64,000 bases of DNA. Origin: Galaxea fascicularis. Lineage: Eukaryota; Cnidaria; Anthozoa; Scleractinia; Euphylliidae. The position numbers were made by a program, and so were the translations under genes. The first letter of the stretch is position 1; every line of letters begins with the position of its first letter. Below the pieces are notes generated by a model. The model worked only from the letters and a program-made list of their open reading frames with translations. It was not told the DNA's origin and made no database searches. Below, in pieces: positions 26,410 through 37,900 of the stretch. Where the stretch lies: positions 34,783,415 through 34,847,414 of the forward strand of contig OX419336.1 in assembly GCA_948470475.1 (NCBI GenBank). Reading direction: 5' to 3'.

Positions 26410-28704
26410 GGCCGATCGTCGCCATGTGACCTCGCACTCTCCCGTTAAACACGAAATTCGGTTTTGGAGTTAGTCAGTAATATCCTTACTTTAACTCAGT
26501 GATTACTTTTCAATCAAACATTAAAGCATAAAATAACAAAGGCCTGGTAAGGAACATGCCTTTTTTCATAAGCGTTGTTAGGGAAATTTGTGTACTTTGG
26601 AACAAGATTCAATTGAAACAATATGAACTTATACCTTAAAATTCTGCCGATATGATTTTCCAGTTTCTTGAGATTGTGTAACATATCTGCTTTACAAAAA
26701 CAGTGTGCAATAACTAACTACCATAAAGTTCCGAAACAGGCGATATGGACCGCAACTTTCCGCTAGTTAGCAATTTACGGTAGCCGTTATTTCGCTTACG
26801 GGTAGCTCAAAGACTAAGTGGTTGATTGAGGAAACAAAATTACGGTATGTCACTTTAACTCTCTCTTTATTTCCATTGAATTTTCGGCATTCTTCTCCTG
26901 TATGACACCAGAGCCTTTTCCGTCTGTGTTATGCCTTGGGGAACACAGTTTCTCTTTCAATTACTTGCTTAGGTTTATCAATTCTTTCTTCAAGAAGACG
27001 CCGCGTGTCACTGTTATATGTGACTAAACCGTTCCTTTCGGAGAAGGAGCGCTGCTTTCGGAACTTTTTCTAACGGCGGTTTTGTATGTTAGTTGCAACT
27101 GAAAAATTTGATTAACGCACTTAATTCACTACCCTAACAATAATTGTAAATGGTTGAAGAATCATATTCTTCAAATGCTTCAGATTTTCAAGAAACTGGT
27201 GGCTTTAAATTCTTTGACAATTTCCTTATGCATCTATAAAAATTAGGCTGATGTACATATAAACAGACTTTGCCTGTTTGATCGCGCTTGTATACACTTT
27301 ATTCCTATCGTTCAGTCCACAATTTATAAACTTTTTACAAACAAAAAAACAATTTACATTTACATTTAGGCATACCGGCAGGTAGCAAAGGCTGGTCTAG
27401 GCCAGTATGCTTGGAGATGAAAGTTACAGTTTGAATTAATGATTTCAAATAAGGAGTAAGACCCGATTCATAGAATCGAGTACATTAAAAGTTCGGCGTC
27501 TGAGTCAAGAGGAACCGCTATTTTAATTTGAAGCTGGCTGAATCGTATATAAAATTGAACATATATCAGTATGAATTACACACACCAGTCTTCATTATGG
27601 TTTTCTTTAGGATTCCGTGAGCTGGGCTGTACGGGTCATACAATAAAATGGGATAATGAAAGCCTGAAGGCCCGTGCGAACGCTGACAGCATTATTGGGC
27701 TATTCTCACTGCATACCTAATAAGCCCGTCGAGTGGGAAAGGCTTAAGTTCTTTAAATTCCGTCATGTTGTGCCTGTGCGCTGGTAGCATAATGCATTCA
27801 AATATCGCAGTTTCATTCACCTCGTGGCCAGTTGAACAGAGATCGGTGGAAGTGACGTTTGAAAGTTTCGCCACTCCCACCTCCCCTGGTGGCGGTCGAC
27901 GCCGTCCCCTAGATTTGGCGCCCCTCTTGCCCTGGCAGTGGTGAGTCCCCCCCCCCCCCCATTACTTAGCTTCTCGTGTTAGGACAATTGTGTGCAGTGT
28001 ACAATTGTGTACTTACTAGTGCAACTGTGTACTAACAAATGTCGGGTTAAGATTGAACGTCGTGTTGGATGTTGAACCAACTCAGTGCTAACAACTCACA
28101 ACACCGAAGCGAGTGTTGGGCGGTGTTTTTGCCCACCAATTCTGTGAGCATTGCGAGGGCCTTATAACCGCATTTAGTCATAATTTACGAAGCCTTGAGG
28201 TCGTCAAAAATTTTACCGCCTCGTCTTGAAGTCAAATGAAACAATCACTCGTGACCAGCTCACATGAGTTTGATAGGGGAATTTGTTTCGACTTCTGATA
28301 TATTCATTACACTATTAGTGATTTATAATAATCATTTAATATTGATAATGATTATTGATTCTGGAACTAGCCGCCAAAAAGCCTGGAATTGGTATCGAAG
28401 CAAATGGAACACGAGTTTTCCGAAAACCCAAGCCTGGAAACGGCACCACGTTTTACAGCTGTTCCGTTTATATCGGACATTTTCTACCGGAACGACCCAA
28501 AACGTCGAGTCCATCGCTCAAATCATATAGCCAACCAGATTCCAGAGTTTTGTCAAAGTTCCGATTAATCCGCAGGAAACTAAAATGTTAGGCTTTGTTT
28601 TTTACTACTCTCAGTTGAAAACGGCTCGATAATTATTAATTTGTAATATTCACATTGTATGTTATGTCCCAGCATGTGTAGCCAGTAATAGACATTGAAT
28701 ACCA
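26410..28704. other. intergenic spacer downstream of the M13 gene
   Basis: No gene is supported. ATTAAA near 26520 could serve as the M13 poly(A) signal about 110 bases after the stop. A C-run lies at about 27948-27960. An 78-codon frame at 28355-28591 has no recognisable content. Confidence 0.5.
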
Positions 28705-28707
28705 TTA

Positions 28708-29006
28708 GGCCGGTTACACACTAAGCCTGTTTTCCTTGACAAGTGCACCTGTTCAAAAGCTAGTAGCCTAGCTTTTGAACAAGTGCACTTGTCAAGTTGT
28801 CAAGGAGAACTTGACACATTGCAGAACTTGCTCGTCTGTACGGGTTGACAAGGAAAACTTGTCAAGAATATTGTTGTTATACTTGTCCAAGAAAACTTGT
28901 TCATTCGTTCACACCAGCAAATAAAATTTGTCAAGAAAAAACTTGTCGTTCATAAGCATGAGCAAATGAAAATTGTCAAGGAAAAATTGCTCGTGTGTAA
29001 CCGGCT
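28708..29006. mobile_element. PIF/Harbinger-like MITE with TTA TSD
   Basis: The termini are GGCCGGTTACACAC and GTGTGTAACCGGCT, flanked by TTA at 28705-28707 and 29007-29009. The interior repeats CTTGACAAG and TTGTCAAGGAAAA words in both orientations. 3-bp TWA duplications are typical of Harbinger elements. A related copy is at 60844-61164. Confidence 0.85.
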
Positions 29007-29244
29007 TTACAGTGGAGGGGGAAATGAATACTTTTTTTCTTTTCTATATTTGATGCGAATTTAATTTGAACTTAATTGGTATTCGGTTTGTTTTGCCTCA
29101 CAACTGTACAATATAAGACATAAATCATACAATAAAGAAAACAAAAGTGTTGAATCTAGTCTTTTATTTCTAAAGAGCATATTGCAGCGCTACAAGTCAG
29201 CGAATGTACCTCTCGCCAGTTTGCTCTTACCAAATGGCAACTAA

Positions 29245-29440
29245 TGCCTGGTTTCCATATGATCGCTGCGATCGCCGAACACGTTTTTCGGCGGTCTCAG
29301 TGATCGTAGCGATCATGTGGAAAACAGGCAAAATGGCCTCTATTTCAGCGGACGGCAGCGATCACTGGTCTCTCTTTCTCTCGCGATAGCAGCGACTGCA
29401 AAGATCGTGGCGATCGTAGCGATCATATGGAAACCAGGCA
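29245..29440. mobile_element. Harbinger-like MITE with TAA TSD (left of an abutting pair)
   Basis: TGCCTGGTTTCCATATGATC pairs with GATCATATGGAAACCAGGCA. TAA flanks both sides (29242-29244 and 29441-29443). The interior has repeated GCGATC and CGATCG words. Confidence 0.85.
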
Positions 29441-29443
29441 TAA

Positions 29444-29813
29444 AGGGGTGTTTACATGAGAAAACTTGTGCCGCCGCCAGTTGCACACCGGGTGACTTGA
29501 TTTCGTATCACCTTTACATGATTCGTGCTGCTAGAAGTAATGGGTCTCATTTTTCCTCGTCATCGACTGCCGAGAGACCGATTTCATACCGAAACGAGTG
29601 GTTGTTCTTCGTTTACATGATATCGTTACGAGATTTCGTACCGGAATGAAATTCTCGCCCCGGTACAGCAACCGGGGTAAACTCGCCCCTTTATGACTCG
29701 TTCCGGTATGACATTTCTGATGGTATCATGTAAACCAATACAGAGCCACAAGAGGGAACCGTAGTGAACTCGCTCCGGGACGAAAGTCGCCCCGGTATCA
29801 TGTAAACACCCCC
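29444..29813. mobile_element. Harbinger-like MITE with TAA TSD (right of an abutting pair)
   Basis: AGGGGTGTTTACATGA pairs with TCATGTAAACACCCCC. TAA flanks both sides (29441-29443 and 29814-29816). The left TAA is the same three bases as the right TAA of the element at 29245-29440, so one element inserted at the duplicated target of the other. Confidence 0.85.
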
Positions 29814-30956
29814 TAAGTTGCAACTGACCACACCTTGTTGTAGTCAGGTTTTTCATTATAATGCTCAAAAGATGTTATCTAAATGTTTACATGTTTAGAT
29901 TTCATCCATAAACTCAAACCTCCCCTACTGTATAAACAGCAGCGCAAGTAACACTCCTCAGCAAATTCAGGATTTCATTTGTAAGGTTTAATAATTAGCA
30001 GCGAAATTTTCTGATAACGAAATTAATACTTCATGGAACATGCTCTGTATCAGATCTTGCAGCGTTCTTTGGTTTATATCATAAAGTATTCGGTTTACAA
30101 GGCTTATCTTTCGATTTCCGACACATCTAGAGTTTTTAGTGATTAAAAGATATTATGCAGCGCTAGTTCCCAGTGTAAATGTAAGCATGCGGATAACGCA
30201 ACCACTTTACTAAATCTCCATAACCAGTAAGAGTTGAGTTGAGTTAAAAACATTCACATATTAAAAGCCACACTGAAAGGATAAGCGTAAGAGGCAACGT
30301 TTCAAATGCTTTCAGAACGGAAACGTTGCGGATGCGTACCGGAAGAACGTTCATTTCAACGGCTGCCGCGGTTGATTGGAATGGACGATCACCAATCGTG
30401 GCGGTGAATGGTACTAATACCACAAACTCGAAAGCAAATAAATTAGCCGGTCACCTTCCATGAAGTATTGTGCATACCACTGTGTATACCATGTGTGGCG
30501 AATCGTCCTTTTGCGTCTCGCAAAAGTTCGTCGTTTAGCATTCGCCAACCCTTACATTTATGTACCACAGACGATTCCCGCACAATAGCTTCTGTTATCA
30601 CCTTTACGACTCAAGTTTGACCCTCAGAGTAAAATCAAGAGGCAGGTAATTCTTCAGTCAAACGCCACTGACCAAAGAAACAATGTCAACCACAGAAATA
30701 GTGACGAAGGAGTAAATTTGACTCCAGACCCCGACGGGTGTTTCGGATCGGGCGATACCGTGGATCCGAAGCCTGGGTCACGGGTGGGTACCCGAATGAA
30801 CACGGAATCCGTATCAGGCTTTTTGCAGGCGCTTTTGGTTGTCTCCAGACTGCGGCGCATAGAAGGACACGCTACAGCGGCGTTAGGGCTCTAAAAGGCA
30901 AGAAAATAGGACTAATCATTGTATTATTTTCGCAGTTGGAAAATAGAATCAGTACT

Positions 30957-31096
30957 GTAGCAGCTCTCGTAAGGCTCTAAAATTCATTGGCAGGCATAGT
31001 GTAGCACCTCTATTGTTTTAGGGATAGGGTCCATTGTTTGTGTTGTTTGTTCTTTTGTTCACCAGAAGGGTAGCAAGCCTTACGAGAGCTGCTACA
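30957..31096. mobile_element. small TIR element
   Basis: GTAGCAGCTCTCGTAAGGCT near 30957 pairs with AGCCTTACGAGAGCTGCTAC near 31096. The spacer is about 100 bases, with no coding content. Confidence 0.75.
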
Positions 31097-31980
31097 TGAC
31101 CCGATAGAATGGCCGGCGTATGCTTCATTCCCCCTTACAAAAGCACTACCTGCGAAAAATCTGCTTCTTCCGCTGTCAGGAAACGTTTGCCGTATTCAGT
31201 TTCCGTATTTATTGTATGATACCTAATTTGTCATTATCTAATATATTTCTTATTTTTGTAAATGAATGCGTAATTCAACCTTTGGTTGCAATGTTTTTCA
31301 AATAAACTATCTCTCTATCTATCCTTTCATTACCCTTCGAAGGGTCGCTTTTTGTAGCACGAGCTGGCTTGCGTCAGTCGTTTTGCAGAAACACTCGATG
31401 AAACCTAGATGCCAATTTGAGGTTAAGAAAAAGTGCTGAACACATTCGCCTCCAAGCTTTTTTTTCTTGATCTCAGGTGCGCCTTACAGAATCTATCTAC
31501 TGTTATCTCGGGTACCTTGTAATAGTGTAGAGCACAAGGGCTGTATGGTACACTACATAGACAAGGCACGCAGATGGGTGCTGATAAAGAGCCTTCCTTG
31601 GTTATACCGTCCGCACAAGACTTTTTAGAACACTGAAAAGGAAAAAAATCATCACGACGACTTGAGAAGCAAATCTTATCACAAGGAGGAACCCTCAAAA
31701 CAATATTCGTTCGGGTTTGATTAATTTCAAGAACAAGAACACTGTCAAAGCACTGTCAAAGCCCCAAATGAATGCGCAAGTCCTCAATTCTGTTCTCTTC
31801 TCTCCCTTAGCAATAACTTCTTACTGAGAAATTCAAAACTTAGGACAATTTTTTTGTGGTGAACATTTCTATAACTCTCGATAGAAGTTCACATCACTTT
31901 TGGTACCTCAGATTTACACAAATTTTCGACTTGTAACAAAGCCTTTGGTAAGCTTTTAAAGCGCGAACTTTGACCACAAA

Positions 31981-34900
31981 CTAAAACTGAACTTCATCAA
32001 TCCAGCCGGCCTTTTTATTGCTGTCAAAGTGGTTTTCGAGGATTCTCATGCAATGCTGGGTTGGCTCCAGGTCGATCGCCTTCTTGTAGAACGTTTTTGA
32101 AACATTACATACCGAGGTACATTTTAAGGTGGAGTCCGCACAGTCTCCTCCATCAAGGACCACAAGGTACACATTAGTGTTCGGGACAGCTACCATTGTA
32201 TAGGCACCACATTTTAACGTGTCATGAACTTTACCACTGGTATGCAAAGGAAGATAGAATATTAAAAGGTAGGAATTTTATGATAGTGACTGTTTCATGA
32301 ATACCATATGTTAAATTTGTTACGCAGGAAAGAAGTTCTCCAACTATGTTTGTAACTACTACGTTTATTTTCTTCATTTCGAAATCTTCGTTAACATTTA
32401 CAAACAAAAGTAAATATACCGAAGACGCGCAACGATTAATGCGGACCACTATAATAAAAACCATAAGAAACAAATGTCCAGTTATTAGTGGCAAATAAGA
32501 AACAGACGTTAACTGTAGCTTGATACAGCGCTACAGCAATAGAGGCAGTTTAGATATTTTGTTTGCAGGTGTCACGTATCACAGTCAAGATTGCGGTCCA
32601 AAAATGTAAAATTACACAGTAGCTTGTGCTATGAATCCCGTGTTTTGATCGCTCATTTCTGAGCTTTACTGTCAGTGAAACAACAAGCATGGAGGGACAA
32701 GGTAGGATAATTCTTCGCAAACTAAATAGCGTCACACACTTACTTGGGTATGGAATCGGTAATTTTGTAGTTGGTGTATGTTTGGCCAAGCTGAAAAGAA
32801 AAAAAAAACAGGGCTCATCTGTCAATATGTAGACACTTATGTTGAGTACTACAAACAGGGAACACTGAGGTTGCAGAATGCACATTTTAAGACTGATACA
32901 AAAGGTACCTCTAAGTCGTTACAAGCCAAGCTAGTGGATATGATTCCTTTTTTCATCAAGTCCAGCAACAATTCAGGATGTTTGCTCGCAAGATGGACGC
33001 GTTCTTTCGCAGTTCTAAAGCAAAAAGTATGCGTAAAGTGATGAAATATATAGAGGATTTTACACGGTGGCGAGAAGAAATGAATTTTATGTTCGAGTGG
33101 CTAGAACAATATCTCACGAGTGAGCGAAGCGAACGAGTGAGATATTGTTCTTGCCACGAGAACATAAAATTCATATCTTCGAGCCAACGTGTAATGTTCT
33201 TTTTATTATATGGAGACAACAAATTCAACAAAAGCAAAAGGCGGGAATCGTGACGTCATTGAACGATACGACACTCACAAAGGTGACATACGGAAAATAC
33301 GCCACTCGGGTCCCGGATGAAGTGGCGTATGAAATCTACGAGTGGTTTAGTTCCCAGTAAAACACTCTCCTTCATATAATAAAACACATTATTTAACATT
33401 TATGAACGGCCAAATTAAAAAAACTCTCTGCGTGCTTTACAATGTTACAAATTCTGGAGGATAATTAAAACTAAATACGCATACAAAGGATCAGAAGCAC
33501 AATTTTTAAGATTACTTTTTAAAATTCACTTTAACAATGGTCAAAAGAACTGTTCCTAATTCAGTTGACTTGGCAGGGGGTTCCATTGCCAAGAAGAAAC
33601 AACAATAAACGCTACGTTTCTTTTGAAGATGGTGCAGAAAATTAACTGCAAAATACAAACAATTTAAGAAAATACTGATTGCGTAAATATCTCAGCTTGC
33701 AAACATTTTTCGGTTTTTTGTTGCTGTAATCATGGAGCCGTTTTCTGAATGCCATGACACGAAAACCAAAGCAATTACTTCACCCAATCACAACAGCCCG
33801 AAACAGTGCAATGAACCAATCAGAAGCAATTACATGCAGCCGGCGTAAAACGCGGGAAAAAGCGCGCGCACAAGTCGCGATACGTACGTATATCAGTTTT
33901 GGTTTTCTTTGGTTGAAAAAACTGGCGCGAATTTTGCTGGCCAATCACAGAGCAAAGCAATGCAAAACCAAACCAAACGCAACCCACCACTTTGCTGGTG
34001 ATCAGTTCCAAGCGAATTGTGGGTAGATCCAGTCCTTTGTGGGAGTAAACGGTCAAAATTACGTCTTTTAATGGTCGTTTGCCCCCACAAAGGACTGGAT
34101 CTACCCACAATTCACTTGGAGCTGATCATTAGCAAAATGAAGTATTTACTTTCAATGCTCAATAGAAAACCGCTCTATCGATAACTGAACACCAAAGAGT
34201 CATCAGTTACACTTACTTTGGCCTGGACATGAACTGCTTACTGTAAACCACATAACCATTCGGGTCAATCAGCATACACGACACTGAAAGAAAAGCGCAA
34301 CACCATGACATAAGAATATTTTTTCGGTCACAATACCATCCACGTATAACTCAAAGGAATTTCTGAAGGCCCACCTGAGTTCTTCTTACAAATTTCTCCA
34401 CTGTCTGAGACGATTTCGTGAATTTTGATCATTTTAAAATCTATACCCATCACGGCTCGAACCTTGAAAATAACAGAAATATCCCTTTAAATAGAGCACA
34501 TCATACGACGTTGCTCATAACGTAAAACAAAGTTATACGGAGTACTAACCCGCACAAAAATGAGTGTAAATGAGACTGTATAACACTCTACCGGAAACCA
34601 CCTGACGACTACCGAAAATATTACATTAAATTTAGCGAAATTTCACTTTTTTACTTTCCCCTTCGAAAGCAGGTCAACTGATTTCGTCGATCTAAAACGA
34701 TATAATAACCTTTCGCCTAATCACAGCTTATCTACTCAGCCGTCTTACCGTGGAATCACTGCTTATTGTTTGACTGGTTGTAACCACAACTCCAGCTCCG
34801 CCATTGTCCTACACAACAAGGAAAACACTCGAATTTAGTTTCCTGTTAGTGACATTTCCATTAATAGGTCCGCAATGCGTACATGTGTGGCTCATAAATC

Positions 34901-37900
34901 CGATCGTACCATAATATGGCTGCACACTTCGTGTAAGCCGCACAAAAATTGTTCAAAAGCTGTTCGGTTGAGATGGTTACAATAGACTACTGGAAGTCCC
35001 TTTCTGGATAATCGAGAGCACGCGCGCGGAAAATCCGAAACGTAAAGCGAGCGAGGTGAAGTGAGCTCTCTAAAGGCACAAAATACTTACCAAATAGGGT
35101 ACCGAGAATGTGACCTTTCCTGGGTACGATTTGGCCGCGTAGTACCAAGGCCGAGTAGTTGGGTCATACCTGCAGGAAAAATACAACGTTAATCGTTAAG
35201 CTGAAGGGCTCAGTACAGCTTCTGATGACAAATATCCTAAAGAGAGAAACTTTTATACATGGGTCATACGAAATTTGACTCAAGATGTAAGGAAAAACCG
35301 GAATGTAGCAATACGGTTCCAGCTTATGATGTTCCCAGCCCAGTCATGCCTGGATGTGTTCTTACACTCGTTCGAGGCTATTGTCATGTGATAATTATCA
35401 TTGTCAGAGTCTCTTTTTTTGCTAACCTGTTGTTATATGTCTGTCGGCCTGGGTACTGCCTCATAGCTCCAGAATTGGTGGCGATGTACCGCCAAGCTGC
35501 ACTGCTACCCAGAACATGCATGGGGTTCCTGTTCCAACTAAAAGTAAACAAAGACAAACCCTCTTAAAAAGTAAGCTGTTTTTCTAGCTTCGAGACCTGC
35601 TTATCAGTCAACAGGCTTAACCGCGACTTTTATGAGGCCCAAATTGCTCAGTCTGGCCATCTTTGGCTTGATAAAAGCATCATATTACCAAGACAATGGC
35701 GGAAAATGGCGAAACAAGGAGAATGTTTTAAGCAAGTTTTAATGAACTGAGCTAGTTTAGTGATAAGGTTTGCGCATTTATCATAATCATAATAATTAGA
35801 TAGGAAGCCCCTTCCTCTACATTTTTTGATTAATTAATATCCAGACGTTTATTATTTGCCCATTTAAACGTTTAAGATTGTATACTTTAGATCTGGAAGT
35901 ATTTCGCGTACATATTAGAGCACGGACAAAGGAGCATGTGTGTGTTATAACAACGTAAAGGCAATAAGAAGACATTACAATCCTTGTGATGCGTCCGTAC
36001 CATTTCTCTATCTCCCTTGTGAGTCGTATGTCAACCAAAACACCTTTTTTGAGTGATGGTGTAGGAGGAAGGTCGGTTTGTCCATCCACGTAATCAGACA
36101 GATGCTTCACAAACTGAAGGGATTCCTACAGTGTAAGGAAAGACAAAATCTAGAGGTCACGCAGAGACAACATGCTGGAAGGAGATCCACTAGAGTGTGG
36201 TTCTTCGTTAAGGCACATTAAGTTTTGCTGACGTGTGGTACCTCGGAGCATTAATGCTTCCCCTTCACCCTCGATGGCCTGGGTAGGGTACCGCACGCTG
36301 AGCTACATTCGTGAACAAAACTCTTGAGAAAGCAGGCCTCTTGGAATGAAATTTCTCCAATGCACATAACGCTAACAGATAAGGTTATTTTTATTTTCTC
36401 CAGTTACATTTATATACTTAAAAGGAAGAGCAAACAACTTTTTTTAGCAAAGTTTTTGCGTAAAGGTTGTCTTGAGTGGCTGTTCCTAAACTAAACTCTT
36501 AGCCAAAGTATCAAGTTTTTCTGGGATGCGGAAGGCCGGGCGGGGATGGGGGAGGGGGAAGAAGGAGAAAGGGAGTATTCCCCTATACCCTTCCCCCTCA
36601 GGACGGGCTGATACTCGGGTTACTTCCAGAAGGCCGCATAAAGCTAACAAACTAACTGAATGGATTTAAAACTAACATTAACACTACTTTTTAGAGATGC
36701 TTTTGACTTAAGATCAGTATAAGTATATTTAAGAAACTCAGTTTTAGTTCGACTATAAAAGTTGTTTATTCTGCAATGATTCTTGATCATCATCTTCATC
36801 CTCATCGTCCTGTCATTGTCATTGTCATTGTCATTGTCATTACCATTACCATTATTAGCACTTACCGGTGTATTCTCAAACATGTACGCATCATTGAAAC
36901 AACTGGAGCTCAGGAAGTAGCTAAGGAACACGGAGGATAGTTAATACAAACAAACAAAATTCCCAATACGTGTAATCTCTCTGTCTTTCTTTTACGTTTA
37001 TAAAGTGGATATCAAACGGTTTTTAAAAAATGCAAAGTACAGCTAAGTACCATTACTAAAAACAACTTGAATGGGCAAAGCTTTCCTCTGCGTTAGTTCA
37101 AAATGGCGACGCATAGCTTGAACTCACTTTGAACGAGACAGCGTAGCAGGAAATGAAGTATTGCTAAGGAAAGCAATCGGCTTGTCCTCGATTATGGAAC
37201 CAACTTTAAGGTATTTCACAAAATCGTAGCGGTGGTACAAGTCTGGCTGAGGGTATGGCTTGTGAGTGACTATTTCCTGCAAAAAAGTATAGATGGGAAC
37301 ACCCACTTGTAAGAAGAGCACGAGGTAACTTAAACAAGGTCTCAAAACCAACAAAATGCGGTACCAAAGACAGGTCCTTTGTTCTGATTTCTGAGGGTAT
37401 GTCAGTGCGGATGATCTAAGTTCATCCCCAGTTTAAGGAACATTTTTTGACCAACGTCAGTTGATTCCACTTTTCTGCTGCTATGTCGATTTTCAAGCGC
37501 AGTTGTTACATAGAATAAACGCGACTATGATATCTACAGTATTTCACTCGCACTTCAATGTATGATTTTCATATGTTCACATTTATAACCATGACTTGTT
37601 CAGGTTTTTCAATTCATCCAACACTAAGTGTCTAAAGAGGCGTTTTTCATGACTTTTCACCAGTAACGGTGAATCAAAACGTGACGCTGACAGAGTCATA
37701 CCATTCAGTCCACTCAACATACTCTGCAAAGTTGAAATTACGCTGCTGTTGACGCAGCTGGGAAAATTTTGTTACTTGACAAACGTACCTTGGTATCGAG
37801 TTCATCGGAAGCTACAACAATGCACACAGCAAAGTTTGTGTTGTTTACAGGCTTCCAAGAGTAAGTAAAGTTAGTGGTCACACCTCGATATCCTGAGCAA

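Noticed and set aside
28355..28591. A 78-codon frame on the plus strand
   Set aside because: No recognisable domain and no supporting splice or neighbour exons; it is close to the length expected by chance.
33754..34110. Frames on both strands about 90 codons long
   Set aside because: They lie in a CCAAT-rich repeat and a palindromic MITE and mirror each other through the palindrome.
36811..36858. Regular short repeats considered as a CRISPR-like array
   Set aside because: Units are six bases with no spacers in a eukaryotic intron, so this is a microsatellite.
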